A stretch of DNA of 64,000 bases from Streptomyces sp. 1-11 (lineage in GTDB: Bacteria > Actinomycetota > Actinomycetes > Streptomycetales > Streptomycetaceae), in the NCBI RefSeq assembly GCF_007176755.1, contig NZ_BJTV01000001.1, positions 372,001 through 436,000 on the forward strand, given 5' to 3'. The notes beneath the pieces are model-generated. The model was given only the letters and a program-made list of their open reading frames with translations. It ran no database searches and had not been told where the DNA came from. Every line of letters begins with the position of its first letter. The first letter of the stretch is position 1. A program made the translations under genes and the position numbers. This document shows positions 27,913 through 35,341 of the stretch, piece by piece.

Positions 27913-28404
27913 TCACGCGGGAGGGCGTCCGAGGGCGAGCACGGCGAACACGTCCTCGCCGTCCCGGTCCGTGCCCACGTGTTCGAAGCCGTGCTTCTCC
28001 AGCAGGCGGACGGAGGCGGTGTTCCCCGAGAAGGGGTCGGCGTACAGCGGCCGGACCCGCTCCAGCTCCAGGAAGAGGCCGAGGGCACGGGTTCCCACGC
28101 CGCGCGCCCAGTAGGGGCGGCCGAGCCAGTAGCCGACGAATCTGCGCCCGTCCTTCGCGGTCCAGGAGACGACGCTGCCCGCCACCTCGCCGTCGACGGT
28201 GACCGCGCGCACCAGGCTGTCGGGGTCGCGCAGGATCCGCTCCCGCCAGTGCTTCAGGAAGGCGTCCAGCGGCCGGGGGGTGAACTTCGACCGCCGGACG
28301 GCCTCCGGGTCGTTCTCGTAGGCGTGCAGGACGAGGAGGTCGTCGTCCACGACCTCGCGCAGACGCACATCGCCGTGCCTCACATCGCTGTGTTCGTCGG
28401 TCAT
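27913..28404 (-). CDS. GNAT-family N-acetyltransferase
   Basis: A 163-residue acetyltransferase from ATG 28404. It has the RimJ/RimL-like layout: VRLREVVDDDLLVLH at the N-terminus, GSVVSWTAKDGRRFVGYWLGRPYWARGVGTRAL containing the acetyl-CoA loop (RGVGTRAL, near 100-107), and NTASVRLLEKHGFEHVG near the C-terminus. It acetylates an amine, perhaps an amino acid, protein N-terminus or antibiotic; the substrate cannot be told from sequence. It stands alone, convergent with the DinB gene. Confidence 0.9.
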   Translation of the reverse strand: MTDEHSDVRHGDVRLREVVDDDLLVLHAYENDPEAVRRSKFTPRPLDAFLKHWRERILRDPDSLVRAVTVDGEVAGSVVSWTAKDGRRFVGYWLGRPYWARGVGTRALGLFLELERVRPLYADPFSGNTASVRLLEKHGFEHVGTDRDGEDVFAVLALGRPPA

Positions 28405-28541
28405 GCGGTGCAGTGTGGCAGCCGCCACTGACAACGCCGTCCGCCTCCCGCGGCCCCGCCGGGACGGCTCCTTCACGCGCGGGACCGTCAGCGCTTCGCC
28501 CGCCCTCCGGCGGGTACGGTCACCGCGGAGGTGGGCTCGGG

Positions 28542-28916
28542 ATGGCGCGTTGGCGGGACGGGCGGGGCAGGCTGGTGGTCCGGCCGAGCGGAGACGGGGT
28601 GGCGGTCACGGTCCCGCTGGAGCTGGCGACGTCCTACCGGGCGCGTACCCGGGGCCTGCTGGGCCGTGACTCGCTCGCCGGGGCGATGCTGCTGTCCCCG
28701 GCGAGCAGTGTGCACACCTTCCGCATGCGCTTCCCCATCGACGTCGCCTACCTCGACCGCCGGCTCACCGTCCTGGCCGTGCGCACCATGCCGCCGGGCC
28801 GCCTGGGCCTCCCCCGCCTCCGCTCCCGCCATGTCCTGGAGGCGGAGGCGGGGGCCATGGCGGGGTGGGGGCTGGTGGCGGGGGCGCGGGTCGAGATCGA
28901 GGTGGAGCCGGCGTAG
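28542..28916 (+). CDS. DUF192 family protein
   Basis: A 124-residue DUF192 protein. The core TSYRARTRGLLGRDSLAGAMLLSP, then VHTFRMRFPIDVAYLDRRLTVLAVRTMPPGRLGLP, then LEAEAGAMAGWGLVAG matches the family over nearly its whole length. There is no signal peptide, unlike many members, so it is probably cytosolic. Function unknown; some homologues sit beside secretion genes, and here it lies next to the pilus locus on the opposite strand. ATG at 28542 with GGAGG upstream. Confidence 0.88.
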   Translation: MARWRDGRGRLVVRPSGDGVAVTVPLELATSYRARTRGLLGRDSLAGAMLLSPASSVHTFRMRFPIDVAYLDRRLTVLAVRTMPPGRLGLPRLRSRHVLEAEAGAMAGWGLVAGARVEIEVEPA

Positions 28917-28921
28917 GTGCG

Positions 28922-29012
28922 GGGTCCCGGACGGGGTCCCGGGTCCCGGGCGGGGTCCCGGGTCCCGGGCGGGGTCCCGGGTCCCGGACGGGGTCCCGGG
29001 TCCCGGACGGGG
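28922..29012. repeat. 19-bp tandem repeat array between convergent genes
   Basis: Unit GGGGTCCCGGGTCCCGGRC repeats four times with partial copies at both ends. Each unit contains the self-complementary GGGTCCC/GGGACCC, so the array can fold into several alternative hairpins. It lies between the DUF192 stop and the OmpA-like stop, where a terminator is expected. Confidence 0.85.
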
Positions 29013-29016
29013 TCTG

Positions 29017-29640
29017 TCAGCCGTCGGTGCGGGGGAAGGACACCTCCACGCGGCGGTTCTTCTTCCTGCCCGCCTCCGTCGAGTTGTCCGCGATGGGGTA
29101 CTGCTCGCCGTAGCCGCGTACTTCGAAGGTGACGTTCGGGTCGTTCAGGTCCTGGTCGAGGACGGCCTGCACGGCGTTGGCGCGCTGCCGGGACAGGACG
29201 TCGCCGTGGGCGGAGGAGCCGAGGTCGTCGGTGAAGCCGAAGACGCGGACCCGGGTCGCGTGCTGCTTCTTGATCTCGTCGGCGATCGTCGCGATACGGG
29301 CCTTCGCCTCGCCGCCCAGCTTGGGGCTGTCCTTGCCGAAGAGGACCTCGGCCTGCAGGGCGAAGGTGACATCGGCGTTGGTGTCCTCCCGCCGCTCGTC
29401 CCCGCTCTGGTCCTCGACGACCGACTTGATGTCCAGCACCTTGGGCTCTGCGAGGGTGGCCCCCTCGGGCAGCTTGAGGTCCGGGTCGGTGGGGTCGACC
29501 TTCACGGGGGCGGTGGCGGAGGGTTCCGTGCCGGGGGGTTCGCTGGGGGAGGTGTCGTCGGCGCGGGCCAGGGAGAGGTTGGCGGCCGCGAGGAGGACGG
29601 CTGTGGTGAGGGTGAGGGTGAGGCGGGGTGTGGTGGTCAC
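29017..29640 (-). CDS. Secreted OmpA-domain protein at the end of the pilus locus
   Basis: A 207-residue protein from a GTG at 29640. A signal peptide (about 1-27, ending LSLARA) precedes a Ser/Pro/Thr linker and an OmpA-like peptidoglycan-binding domain at about 95-207 (LQAEVLFGKDSPKLGGEAKARI, VRVFGFTDDLGSSAHGDVLSRQRANAV, GRKKNRRVEVSF). The domain binds diaminopimelate-containing peptidoglycan, which would anchor something to the wall in this monoderm. It is the last gene of the minus-strand locus, seven bases after the lipoprotein gene. Confidence 0.9.
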   Translation of the reverse strand: MTTTPRLTLTLTTAVLLAAANLSLARADDTSPSEPPGTEPSATAPVKVDPTDPDLKLPEGATLAEPKVLDIKSVVEDQSGDERREDTNADVTFALQAEVLFGKDSPKLGGEAKARIATIADEIKKQHATRVRVFGFTDDLGSSAHGDVLSRQRANAVQAVLDQDLNDPNVTFEVRGYGEQYPIADNSTEAGRKKNRRVEVSFPRTDG

Positions 29641-29647
29641 TTTGGCC

Positions 29648-30232
29648 TCACCCGGAGATCTGGATGGTGGCGCTGGCGAAGGTCGGCAACTGGAAACTGA
29701 CCTCGGCTGTACCCGCGGGCGGTGCCGGGAACTGCATGAATATGGGGACGGTGTCACCCGTCCTGACGGTCTGCACGCCCGTAGTGGTCAGCGGGCGGCC
29801 TTCCGTGTCACGGAGCACGTAGTAGCGCTTCCTGCCCTTCGAATCCACAAGGGTGGCACCGCCGAAGGACTGCCCGTTCTTCATGATCTCGGTCTCATTG
29901 CCGCTGAGTTGTGACGACAGAACCGCGTCCTTGCTCCCGTCGTTCTTGAGCTGCGCATTGATGGTGACGAAGCCTCCGGCGTCTCGCTGCGCAGACGTGA
30001 TCGCCAACGTCAGGCCGTCCGGACCGCGCAGCTCAGCCAACGGCTCGGCGGACTGCCCCTCCTGAGCGCTCGGCTTGGAACCGTCACTTCTCGAAGCGGA
30101 CGCCGAAGTCTCCGGCTTCTTGGCGTCATCGCCGCCACTGCCACCGCAAGCGGCGGCTCCGAGAGCCAGACCGGTCGACACTGTGAGCGCGACCAGTCCT
30201 CTGCGGGCCTGCGCAGTGAACCGAATGCTCAT
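29648..30232 (-). CDS. Putative lipoprotein in the pilus locus
   Basis: A 194-residue protein. The ATG at 30232 with GAAGCAGAGG upstream starts a lipoprotein signal (RRGLVALTVSTGLALGAAAC, Cys26), then a Gly/Ser-rich linker and one beta-rich domain (about 65-194: LTLAITSAQRDAGGFVTINAQLKNDG, KGRKRYYVLRDTEGRPLTT). The domain has an immunoglobulin-like look, as in DUF4352-type extracellular proteins. Codon use is less GC-biased than the neighbours. With the OmpA-like protein it could tether the pilus base to membrane and wall; this is inference. Confidence 0.8.
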   Translation of the reverse strand: MSIRFTAQARRGLVALTVSTGLALGAAACGGSGGDDAKKPETSASASRSDGSKPSAQEGQSAEPLAELRGPDGLTLAITSAQRDAGGFVTINAQLKNDGSKDAVLSSQLSGNETEIMKNGQSFGGATLVDSKGRKRYYVLRDTEGRPLTTTGVQTVRTGDTVPIFMQFPAPPAGTAEVSFQLPTFASATIQISG

Positions 30233-30266
30233 GCCTCTGCTTCCTTCTTGATTCGTCATACGCTTG

Positions 30267-30860
30267 TCAGTCGGCCAGGTGGACATCGAAGAGATCTGCC
30301 GGCTTGGGCAGGTCAGCGCGGTCATCCGGATCCGGATCCCACTCTTTTCCGTCCTTGCACGAGAGGTGTGGCAGTGCCTTGAGGGTGGCGCCCTCGGCGG
30401 GGGGATCGAACGTGCAGAGGGCGTCGATCACGGCCGTCGCGGTCTCGGTCGACTTGATGTCCTCGGTCCCGGGTACGACGGAGTCGCCGACCGGCTTGTC
30501 GGTCTGGACTTCGACCGTGTACCTGAGCAAGTCGGGGTTGCAGGAGTTCAGGTGGGCGTCGTTCTCCACTGCCAGCTGTTCCGCTCGCCAGCATGGATCG
30601 ACGACACCCTTGCCCGCGAAGATGTCTCCCCATTCGGTGGGGTCGGTCAAGTCGTGCACCCACAGCCCGACGAGCTGCTTGCGCGCTTCCTGGGCGGCTG
30701 CGAGCGCCGCGGCGTCCGCCGCGGTCTGGGCGCCGCTCCGGTTCACCGCGGCCTGGCCGACCGCGAGGTAGGCGAACGCAAGAAAGAGCAGGCCTGCCAC
30801 CACCGTGATGTAGATGGGGAAGGCCTGCCCTGAGTCGCCGTGGACTCGCCGGTGGATCAG
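30267..30860 (-). CDS. TadG-like pilus-associated membrane protein
   Basis: About 197 residues. The N-terminus reads GDSGQAFPIYITVVAGLLFLAFAYLAVGQAAVNRSGAQTAADAAALAAA, the TadE/TadG-type pseudopilin-like helix. An extracellular domain with three or four cysteines follows. No ATG or GTG fits: the only suitable codon is CTG at 30860-30858, which overlaps the pilin stop as CTGA, imitating the usual ATGA coupling. The start is therefore uncertain. The protein is probably a minor pilin or anchoring subunit. Confidence 0.75.
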   Translation of the reverse strand: MIHRRVHGDSGQAFPIYITVVAGLLFLAFAYLAVGQAAVNRSGAQTAADAAALAAAQEARKQLVGLWVHDLTDPTEWGDIFAGKGVVDPCWRAEQLAVENDAHLNSCNPDLLRYTVEVQTDKPVGDSVVPGTEDIKSTETATAVIDALCTFDPPAEGATLKALPHLSCKDGKEWDPDPDDRADLPKPADLFDVHLAD

Positions 30861-31087
30861 GTGATCTCCGTGATCTTGGTCTTGATCTTGTCGAGAATCG
30901 TCTTGCCGATGTCCGTGCCGGTGATGGCCAAGACGATCGCGACCACGACCGCGATGATGCCCAGGTACTCGACTGCCGTCTGCCCCTTGTCCCCGGCCCG
31001 TCGCTGAACTGCCGCGACCGTCGTGTTTTTCCAGCCGTTCACGCGCACTTTCGTCGCCACAGCCGTCTTCAGCAACAGATCGCTCAC
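30857..31087 (-). CDS. flp: Flp-type pilin
   Basis: A 76-residue protein from a GTG at 31087 with GGAGG eight bases upstream. The C-terminal half has the Flp pilin hallmark GQTAVEYLGIIAVVVAIVLAITGTDIGKTIL: a glycine before the cleavage point, glutamate at about position 5 after it, and a long hydrophobic helix. Cleavage by a prepilin peptidase would yield a mature pilin of about 40 residues. The N-terminal leader is long and basic, as usual in actinobacteria. No peptidase gene is in the window. Confidence 0.88.
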   Translation of the reverse strand: MSDLLLKTAVATKVRVNGWKNTTVAAVQRRAGDKGQTAVEYLGIIAVVVAIVLAITGTDIGKTILDKIKTKITEIT

Positions 31088-31200
31088 GGTGCTTCCCTCC
31101 GCATTCACTTCCGATGCCGGAAACGTAAGCCCCCGCAACATGCCCCTCTAAGGGCCCCAGGACCCATTCCCGGGCCCAGCCCCGCTCCCGGTCGGTCATT

Positions 31201-31956
31201 TCAGGCCACCCCCAGCCACTTGGCCGTCGCCTGGGACCTGGTCGTGCTGTGGAGCTTGGCGAAGATGCGGTTGATGTGGTTCTTGACGGTCTTCTCGCTG
31301 ATGAAGCAGGCCGCGGCGATCTGCTGGTTGGTCATGCCGGACGCGATGAGGTCCATGATCTCCGCCTCCCTGCCGCTCAGTTGGAATCGCGACCGGTACG
31401 ACTGTCCCACACCTGGTTGCAGTTGCGAAAGGTTTTGGGTTGGAATTACGCCAGCAGTAGGCGGTAGTTCGTACTCCACATGTGCAGCTGCACTCGCCCG
31501 CAACCCGGCCACCAACGCCCGCGCCGCTCCCGGCGTCACGTGCGGCCGTCCCTCCCGCACATCGCGCACCGCCCTCACCAGCTGCTCCGCGGTGAACTCA
31601 CCGTGCACCAGGTAACCCCCCGCCCCCAGCCGCAGCGCCTCCCGCACGGTCTCCGTCTCGTGGCTGTACGTCAGCATCATGACCGGGGCCAGGCGGACCA
31701 GGTGGGGCAATGCCGAGATTCCGTCGACGCCGGGCATGCGCACGTCGAGGAGGACGACGTCGGGGCGGTGGAGCAGCGCCGCCTCGTACGCCTCGCGGCC
31801 GTCCGCCGCCTCCGCCACCACGGTGGTGTCCTCGCGGTCGGAGAGGAGGGCGGTGAGGCCCGCGCGGATGACCGGGTTGTCGTCGGCCACCACCAGGCGC
31901 AGGGGGGCCGTGACGGTGGCCGGCGGGAAGCCGGGGCCTGGGTTCAGCCGCTGCAT
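31201..31956 (-). CDS. LuxR/NarL-type response regulator in the pilus locus
   Basis: A 251-residue response regulator. The receiver domain (about 18-130) has the acidic pair in VVADDN, the phospho-aspartate in VVLLDVRMPG (near 68) and a lysine-equivalent region. The LuxR HTH is at about 187-251 (LSGREAEIMDLIASGMTNQQIAAACFISEKTVKNHINRIFAKL). The linker between them is long and uses unusual codons. ATG 31956 with AAGGAGG nine bases upstream. It is the partner of the adjacent histidine kinase and most likely controls the pilus operon. Confidence 0.93.
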   Translation of the reverse strand: MQRLNPGPGFPPATVTAPLRLVVADDNPVIRAGLTALLSDREDTTVVAEAADGREAYEAALLHRPDVVLLDVRMPGVDGISALPHLVRLAPVMMLTYSHETETVREALRLGAGGYLVHGEFTAEQLVRAVRDVREGRPHVTPGAARALVAGLRASAAAHVEYELPPTAGVIPTQNLSQLQPGVGQSYRSRFQLSGREAEIMDLIASGMTNQQIAAACFISEKTVKNHINRIFAKLHSTTRSQATAKWLGVA

Positions 31957-31977
31957 CGGGGTGCCTCCTTCTCGGGT

Positions 31978-32062
31978 TCAGTGGTTCGGGAGTTCGGGAG
32001 TTCGGGAGTTCGGGGCTTCGAGAGCCAAATGCCCGGGAGTGCGGGGGTCAGGGAGTCCGGGG
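31978..32062. repeat. Short tandem repeats between kinase and regulator genes
   Basis: GTTCGGGA occurs four times in direct succession at about 31985-32013, followed by looser GGGAGT/CGGGGGTTC copies. It fills most of the gap between the two-component genes. Confidence 0.55.
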
Positions 32063-32064
32063 GT

Positions 32065-33477
32065 TCAGGGGTGCCGGGCCCTTTCGGGTGCGGCGGGGAC
32101 GGCGGGGTGTCCCTCGGGCCGCAGGGGCAGTTCCACCCGGACCTCGGTGCCTCGTGCGTGGCCGCCGCGCCCGACGCGGATGCGGGCGCCTGCCGCGGCG
32201 GCCCGTTCGACCATGCCGAGCAGGCCGAAGTGGCCGGAGCGGCGCAGGTCGTCGAGGGTCGTGCCGGGTGGCAGACCGGTGCCGTCGTCGTGCACCGACA
32301 GCCGGAGCAGACCGCCCTCGACCCCCGCGGCCAGCTCCACGCGGGTCGCCGACGCGTGCCGGTGGGCGTTCTCCAGCGCCTCCGTGACGATGGCGAGGAG
32401 GTGGCGGGCGAGGGGCGGCGGGAGGGCGGGCAGGGGAGCCTCGCCGTCGTCCGAACGGCGGCACGCGACGGGCAGTCCGGTGCGGGCCGTGAAGTCGGCG
32501 GCGCGGGCCGTCGCCTCCGCCCAGAGGTCCGTGGGGGCCGGCGCCGCCGGGGTGTCCTCGCGGCGCAGGTCCTCCAGGAGTTCCCGGGACTCCGCCGCCG
32601 CCCGGCGGGCCGAGCGGGACACCAGGTCGGCCTGGCGGCGGACGCGGGCCGGGTCCGGGGCCTCGGCCGACGCGGTCGCCGCCAGGCCGTCGGCCGCGAG
32701 GGCCACGCCGTACAGGGTCTTGGCCACCGAGTCGTGCATCTCGCGGGCCAGCCGGGCCCGTTCCGCGTGCACCGCCTCCGTCGCCGCCAGCCGGGCCTGT
32801 ACCGCCGTGAGCGCCTGCGTCGCGGCTCCATAGCGCAGCATCAGGTTGCGCAGGGTCGAGCCCATCGCGCCGGTGACGACGCACAGGCCGGGCAGCAGCA
32901 GGGACTCGGCGACTCCCGCCCGCTGGTCGGCCTTCAGGGTGGCGTGGACCAGCAGCAGGATCAGGGACTGCAGCGAGGCGAAGCAGGCCGCGCCCCGCCA
33001 GCCGTAGACCAGTCCGGCGAGCAGCGGGGTGCAGACGCTGACGTAGGCGAGGGTGGTGTCCGGGCCGGCGGAGATCAGCGGCAGGGAGCCGAAGAGGGTG
33101 TCGGCGGCCAGCAGGCTGGGGTGGCGCAGCAGCAGGGGGCCGAAGCGCTCCCAGTCGCGGAACAGGACGTAGGACACCATGAAGGTGACGACGACGGCCG
33201 CGCCGACCAGGCGTACGCCCAGGCCGGGCGAGGCGTTGAGCAGGGCGGCCGGGGCCGCCAGCACGATCATGGCGAGGCGGAACCCGAAGACCTGCCGGCA
33301 CATCGCCTGCAGGGCGCGTATCTGCAGCTTCTCCGGGTCGGGCGCGGAGGAGGCACCCCTGGGGCCCACGCCGGCATCCGCATGGCCGCCCGCCGGCCCG
33401 CGCCAGTGCCGGCGGCCCGTGGGCCCGCGCCAGTGCCGGCGGCCCGTGGTGCCCCTCGCCGGCGTCGTGGTCGTCAC
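32065..33477 (-). CDS. Membrane sensor histidine kinase (HisKA_3, NarL partner)
   Basis: About 470 residues from a GTG at 33477, just after the TadC gene. Residues 8-26 contain two copies of TGRRHWRGP. Five or six membrane helices at about 60-210 form a sensor without a large external loop. The dimerisation domain has HAERARLAREMHDSVAKTLYG with the phospho-histidine near 248. The ATPase domain shows EALENAHRHA, HDDGTGLPPG and GLLGMVERAAAAGARI. It phosphorylates the downstream response regulator. Confidence 0.9.
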   Translation of the reverse strand: MTTTTPARGTTGRRHWRGPTGRRHWRGPAGGHADAGVGPRGASSAPDPEKLQIRALQAMCRQVFGFRLAMIVLAAPAALLNASPGLGVRLVGAAVVVTFMVSYVLFRDWERFGPLLLRHPSLLAADTLFGSLPLISAGPDTTLAYVSVCTPLLAGLVYGWRGAACFASLQSLILLLVHATLKADQRAGVAESLLLPGLCVVTGAMGSTLRNLMLRYGAATQALTAVQARLAATEAVHAERARLAREMHDSVAKTLYGVALAADGLAATASAEAPDPARVRRQADLVSRSARRAAAESRELLEDLRREDTPAAPAPTDLWAEATARAADFTARTGLPVACRRSDDGEAPLPALPPPLARHLLAIVTEALENAHRHASATRVELAAGVEGGLLRLSVHDDGTGLPPGTTLDDLRRSGHFGLLGMVERAAAAGARIRVGRGGHARGTEVRVELPLRPEGHPAVPAAPERARHP

Positions 33478-33488
33478 CCCGTCCCCGC

Positions 33489-34376
33489 CTACTCGCCCGT
33501 CAGGGAGCCGAAGTCGACGCCGGAGCCCAGCAGCAGGCCCGCGCCCAGCAGCAGCATCGTCGCCGGGACCATGAACGTGGTGATCATCAACGTGGCCTTG
33601 GGGACCGCGCGGGCGGCCTTGCGGCGGGCGTTCTGGGCGTCCGTGCGGCGCATGTCCTTGGCGAGGGCGACGAGGGTGTCGACGATCGGGGCGCCCAGTT
33701 CCTCGCCCTGCTGCAGGGCCGTCACGAACATCGCCACCTGCTCGGAGTCGTTGCGGCGCCGCAGTTCCGCGAAGGCCTGGCGGCGGCTGACGCCGAGGTC
33801 CATCTGACGCAGGGTGATGCGCAGTTCGTCCGCCCAGGGGCCCTCGTAGCGGGTGGCCACCCGGTCCAGTGCCTGGCGGAAGCCGAGCCCCGCGCTGACC
33901 ACGACCGCGAGCACGTCGAGGAAGTCCGGCAGGGTCCGCTCGATGACGTCCTTGCGCACGCGGATCGCCGACCAGATGCCGACCTCCGTCCAGAACGCCC
34001 CGAACAGCAGCAGGAGCAGGGCCACGAACCACTGGCCGCGCAGCAGGAAGACCAGGAAGCCGGCGCCGCCGAGCGCGCCGTACACCGCGCGGCGGGCGGC
34101 GTAGCGGTCGATGGTGAGGCCGCCGGGGTTGCCGGCGAGGTCGATCCGGCGGCGGTACCGGGCCACCAGGCGGGGGCCCATCACGCGGAGCACGAAGGGG
34201 GCGTAGCGCATGCCCATGCGGTCGATCACGGAGTCCACCGCGCCGGTGCGGGTGGCGCCGACCTCCAGGGCGAGCGCCAGGTCGCCGGGGAGTTTCGCGT
34301 CCGCGCGATACATCCGGATGCCGGCGAAGGCGCCCCAGACGCCGAGGCCCGTCAGCAGGGCCAGCAGGTATGCCAT
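33489..34376 (-). CDS. tadC: TadC, pilus inner-membrane platform protein
   Basis: A 295-residue type II secretion F-domain protein. Membrane segments lie at about 4-21, 95-130 and at the C-terminus (about 265-290), with the F domain between (ERTLPDFLDVLAVVVSAGLGFRQAL, then QQGEELGAPIVDTLVALAKDMR). Together with TadB it forms the platform on which the TadA ATPase acts to assemble Flp pili. It is 13 bases downstream of tadB on the same strand. Confidence 0.94.
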   Translation of the reverse strand: MAYLLALLTGLGVWGAFAGIRMYRADAKLPGDLALALEVGATRTGAVDSVIDRMGMRYAPFVLRVMGPRLVARYRRRIDLAGNPGGLTIDRYAARRAVYGALGGAGFLVFLLRGQWFVALLLLLFGAFWTEVGIWSAIRVRKDVIERTLPDFLDVLAVVVSAGLGFRQALDRVATRYEGPWADELRITLRQMDLGVSRRQAFAELRRRNDSEQVAMFVTALQQGEELGAPIVDTLVALAKDMRRTDAQNARRKAARAVPKATLMITTFMVPATMLLLGAGLLLGSGVDFGSLTGE

Positions 34377-34389
34377 CAGGTCAGCCCCC

Positions 34390-35334
34390 TCACACGTCGA
34401 TGCGGCTCATGCGGCGGATGAGGACGAACCCGACGGCGTACATGGCGAACGCGATGATCACGCAGGCCTGGCCGACCGGTGAGCCGGTCATGCGGTCGAG
34501 TGCGCCGTCCTTGACCCCGTTCATCAGGAACAGCGCGCCGATGCCGAGGACTGGGACGGCGTACGACGTCATCGTCACCTGGGAGAGCTGGGTGCGGATC
34601 TCGCGCCGGGTCTCCTTGCGTTCCTCGAGGGTCTCGGTGAGGTTGCGCAGGGCCGACACGACCTGGCCGCCCGCGCGGTTGGACAGCACCAGCGTCGTGA
34701 CGAGCACGACCAGTTCGCGCGAGGGCAGCCGGTCCGCCAGTTCGCCGAGCGCGTCGTCGAGGGAGTGTCCGACGGCGAGCTGGTCGGCGACCTTGGCCAG
34801 TTCCTCGCCCGCGGGCGCCTCCAGTTCCTCCGCCGCCATGCCGAGCGCGGTGCGCAGCGCGAGGCCGGCCTGGGTGGCGTTGGCCAGGATGCGGGCCAGT
34901 TCGGGGAGCTGGTTGATGAAGCGCTCGATGCGTTTCTGCCGCTGCCAGTTGAGGAACTGGACGGCCGCCCAGATGCCGAGCAGCCCGGCGAGCGGGCCGA
35001 AGAAGGGGGCCAGGGTGGCCTGTCCGATGAGCCACAGCGCGGCGACCGCGGCGAGCATGTAGGCGAAGAACTCGCCCGGGGTGACGTCCAGGCCGGTCGC
35101 CGCGAGCCGCAGCTCCAGTTTCCGGCCGAGTGCCGTGCGGCGCAGCCGGCGGTCCAGGGTGCGGAAGCGGCGCCGGCGGCCGGGGCCGAAGTCGGCTCCG
35201 GTGTGCGCGAGCCGGTCGATGAGGGCGGCGCGCTGGGCCCGGCCGGAGGCGTAGGTGTGGATGCCGACGACGGCCAGGACGCAGGTCAGCAGGGCGACAC
35301 CGGTGGTGAGCTGTACGAGCGTGTGGAGTTCCAT
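34390..35334 (-). CDS. tadB: TadB, pilus inner-membrane platform protein
   Basis: A 314-residue F-domain membrane protein. It has an N-terminal helix (about 8-28), two helices near 100-135 and C-terminal helices near 260-310. The cytosolic F domain contains INQLPELARILANATQAGLALRTALGMAAEE and VLSNRAGGQVVSALRNLTETLEERKETRREIRT. It is the paralogue and partner of TadC, seven bases after tadA, in the standard tadA-B-C order. Confidence 0.94.
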   Translation of the reverse strand: MELHTLVQLTTGVALLTCVLAVVGIHTYASGRAQRAALIDRLAHTGADFGPGRRRRFRTLDRRLRRTALGRKLELRLAATGLDVTPGEFFAYMLAAVAALWLIGQATLAPFFGPLAGLLGIWAAVQFLNWQRQKRIERFINQLPELARILANATQAGLALRTALGMAAEELEAPAGEELAKVADQLAVGHSLDDALGELADRLPSRELVVLVTTLVLSNRAGGQVVSALRNLTETLEERKETRREIRTQLSQVTMTSYAVPVLGIGALFLMNGVKDGALDRMTGSPVGQACVIIAFAMYAVGFVLIRRMSRIDV

Positions 35335-35341
35335 GGGGGTC

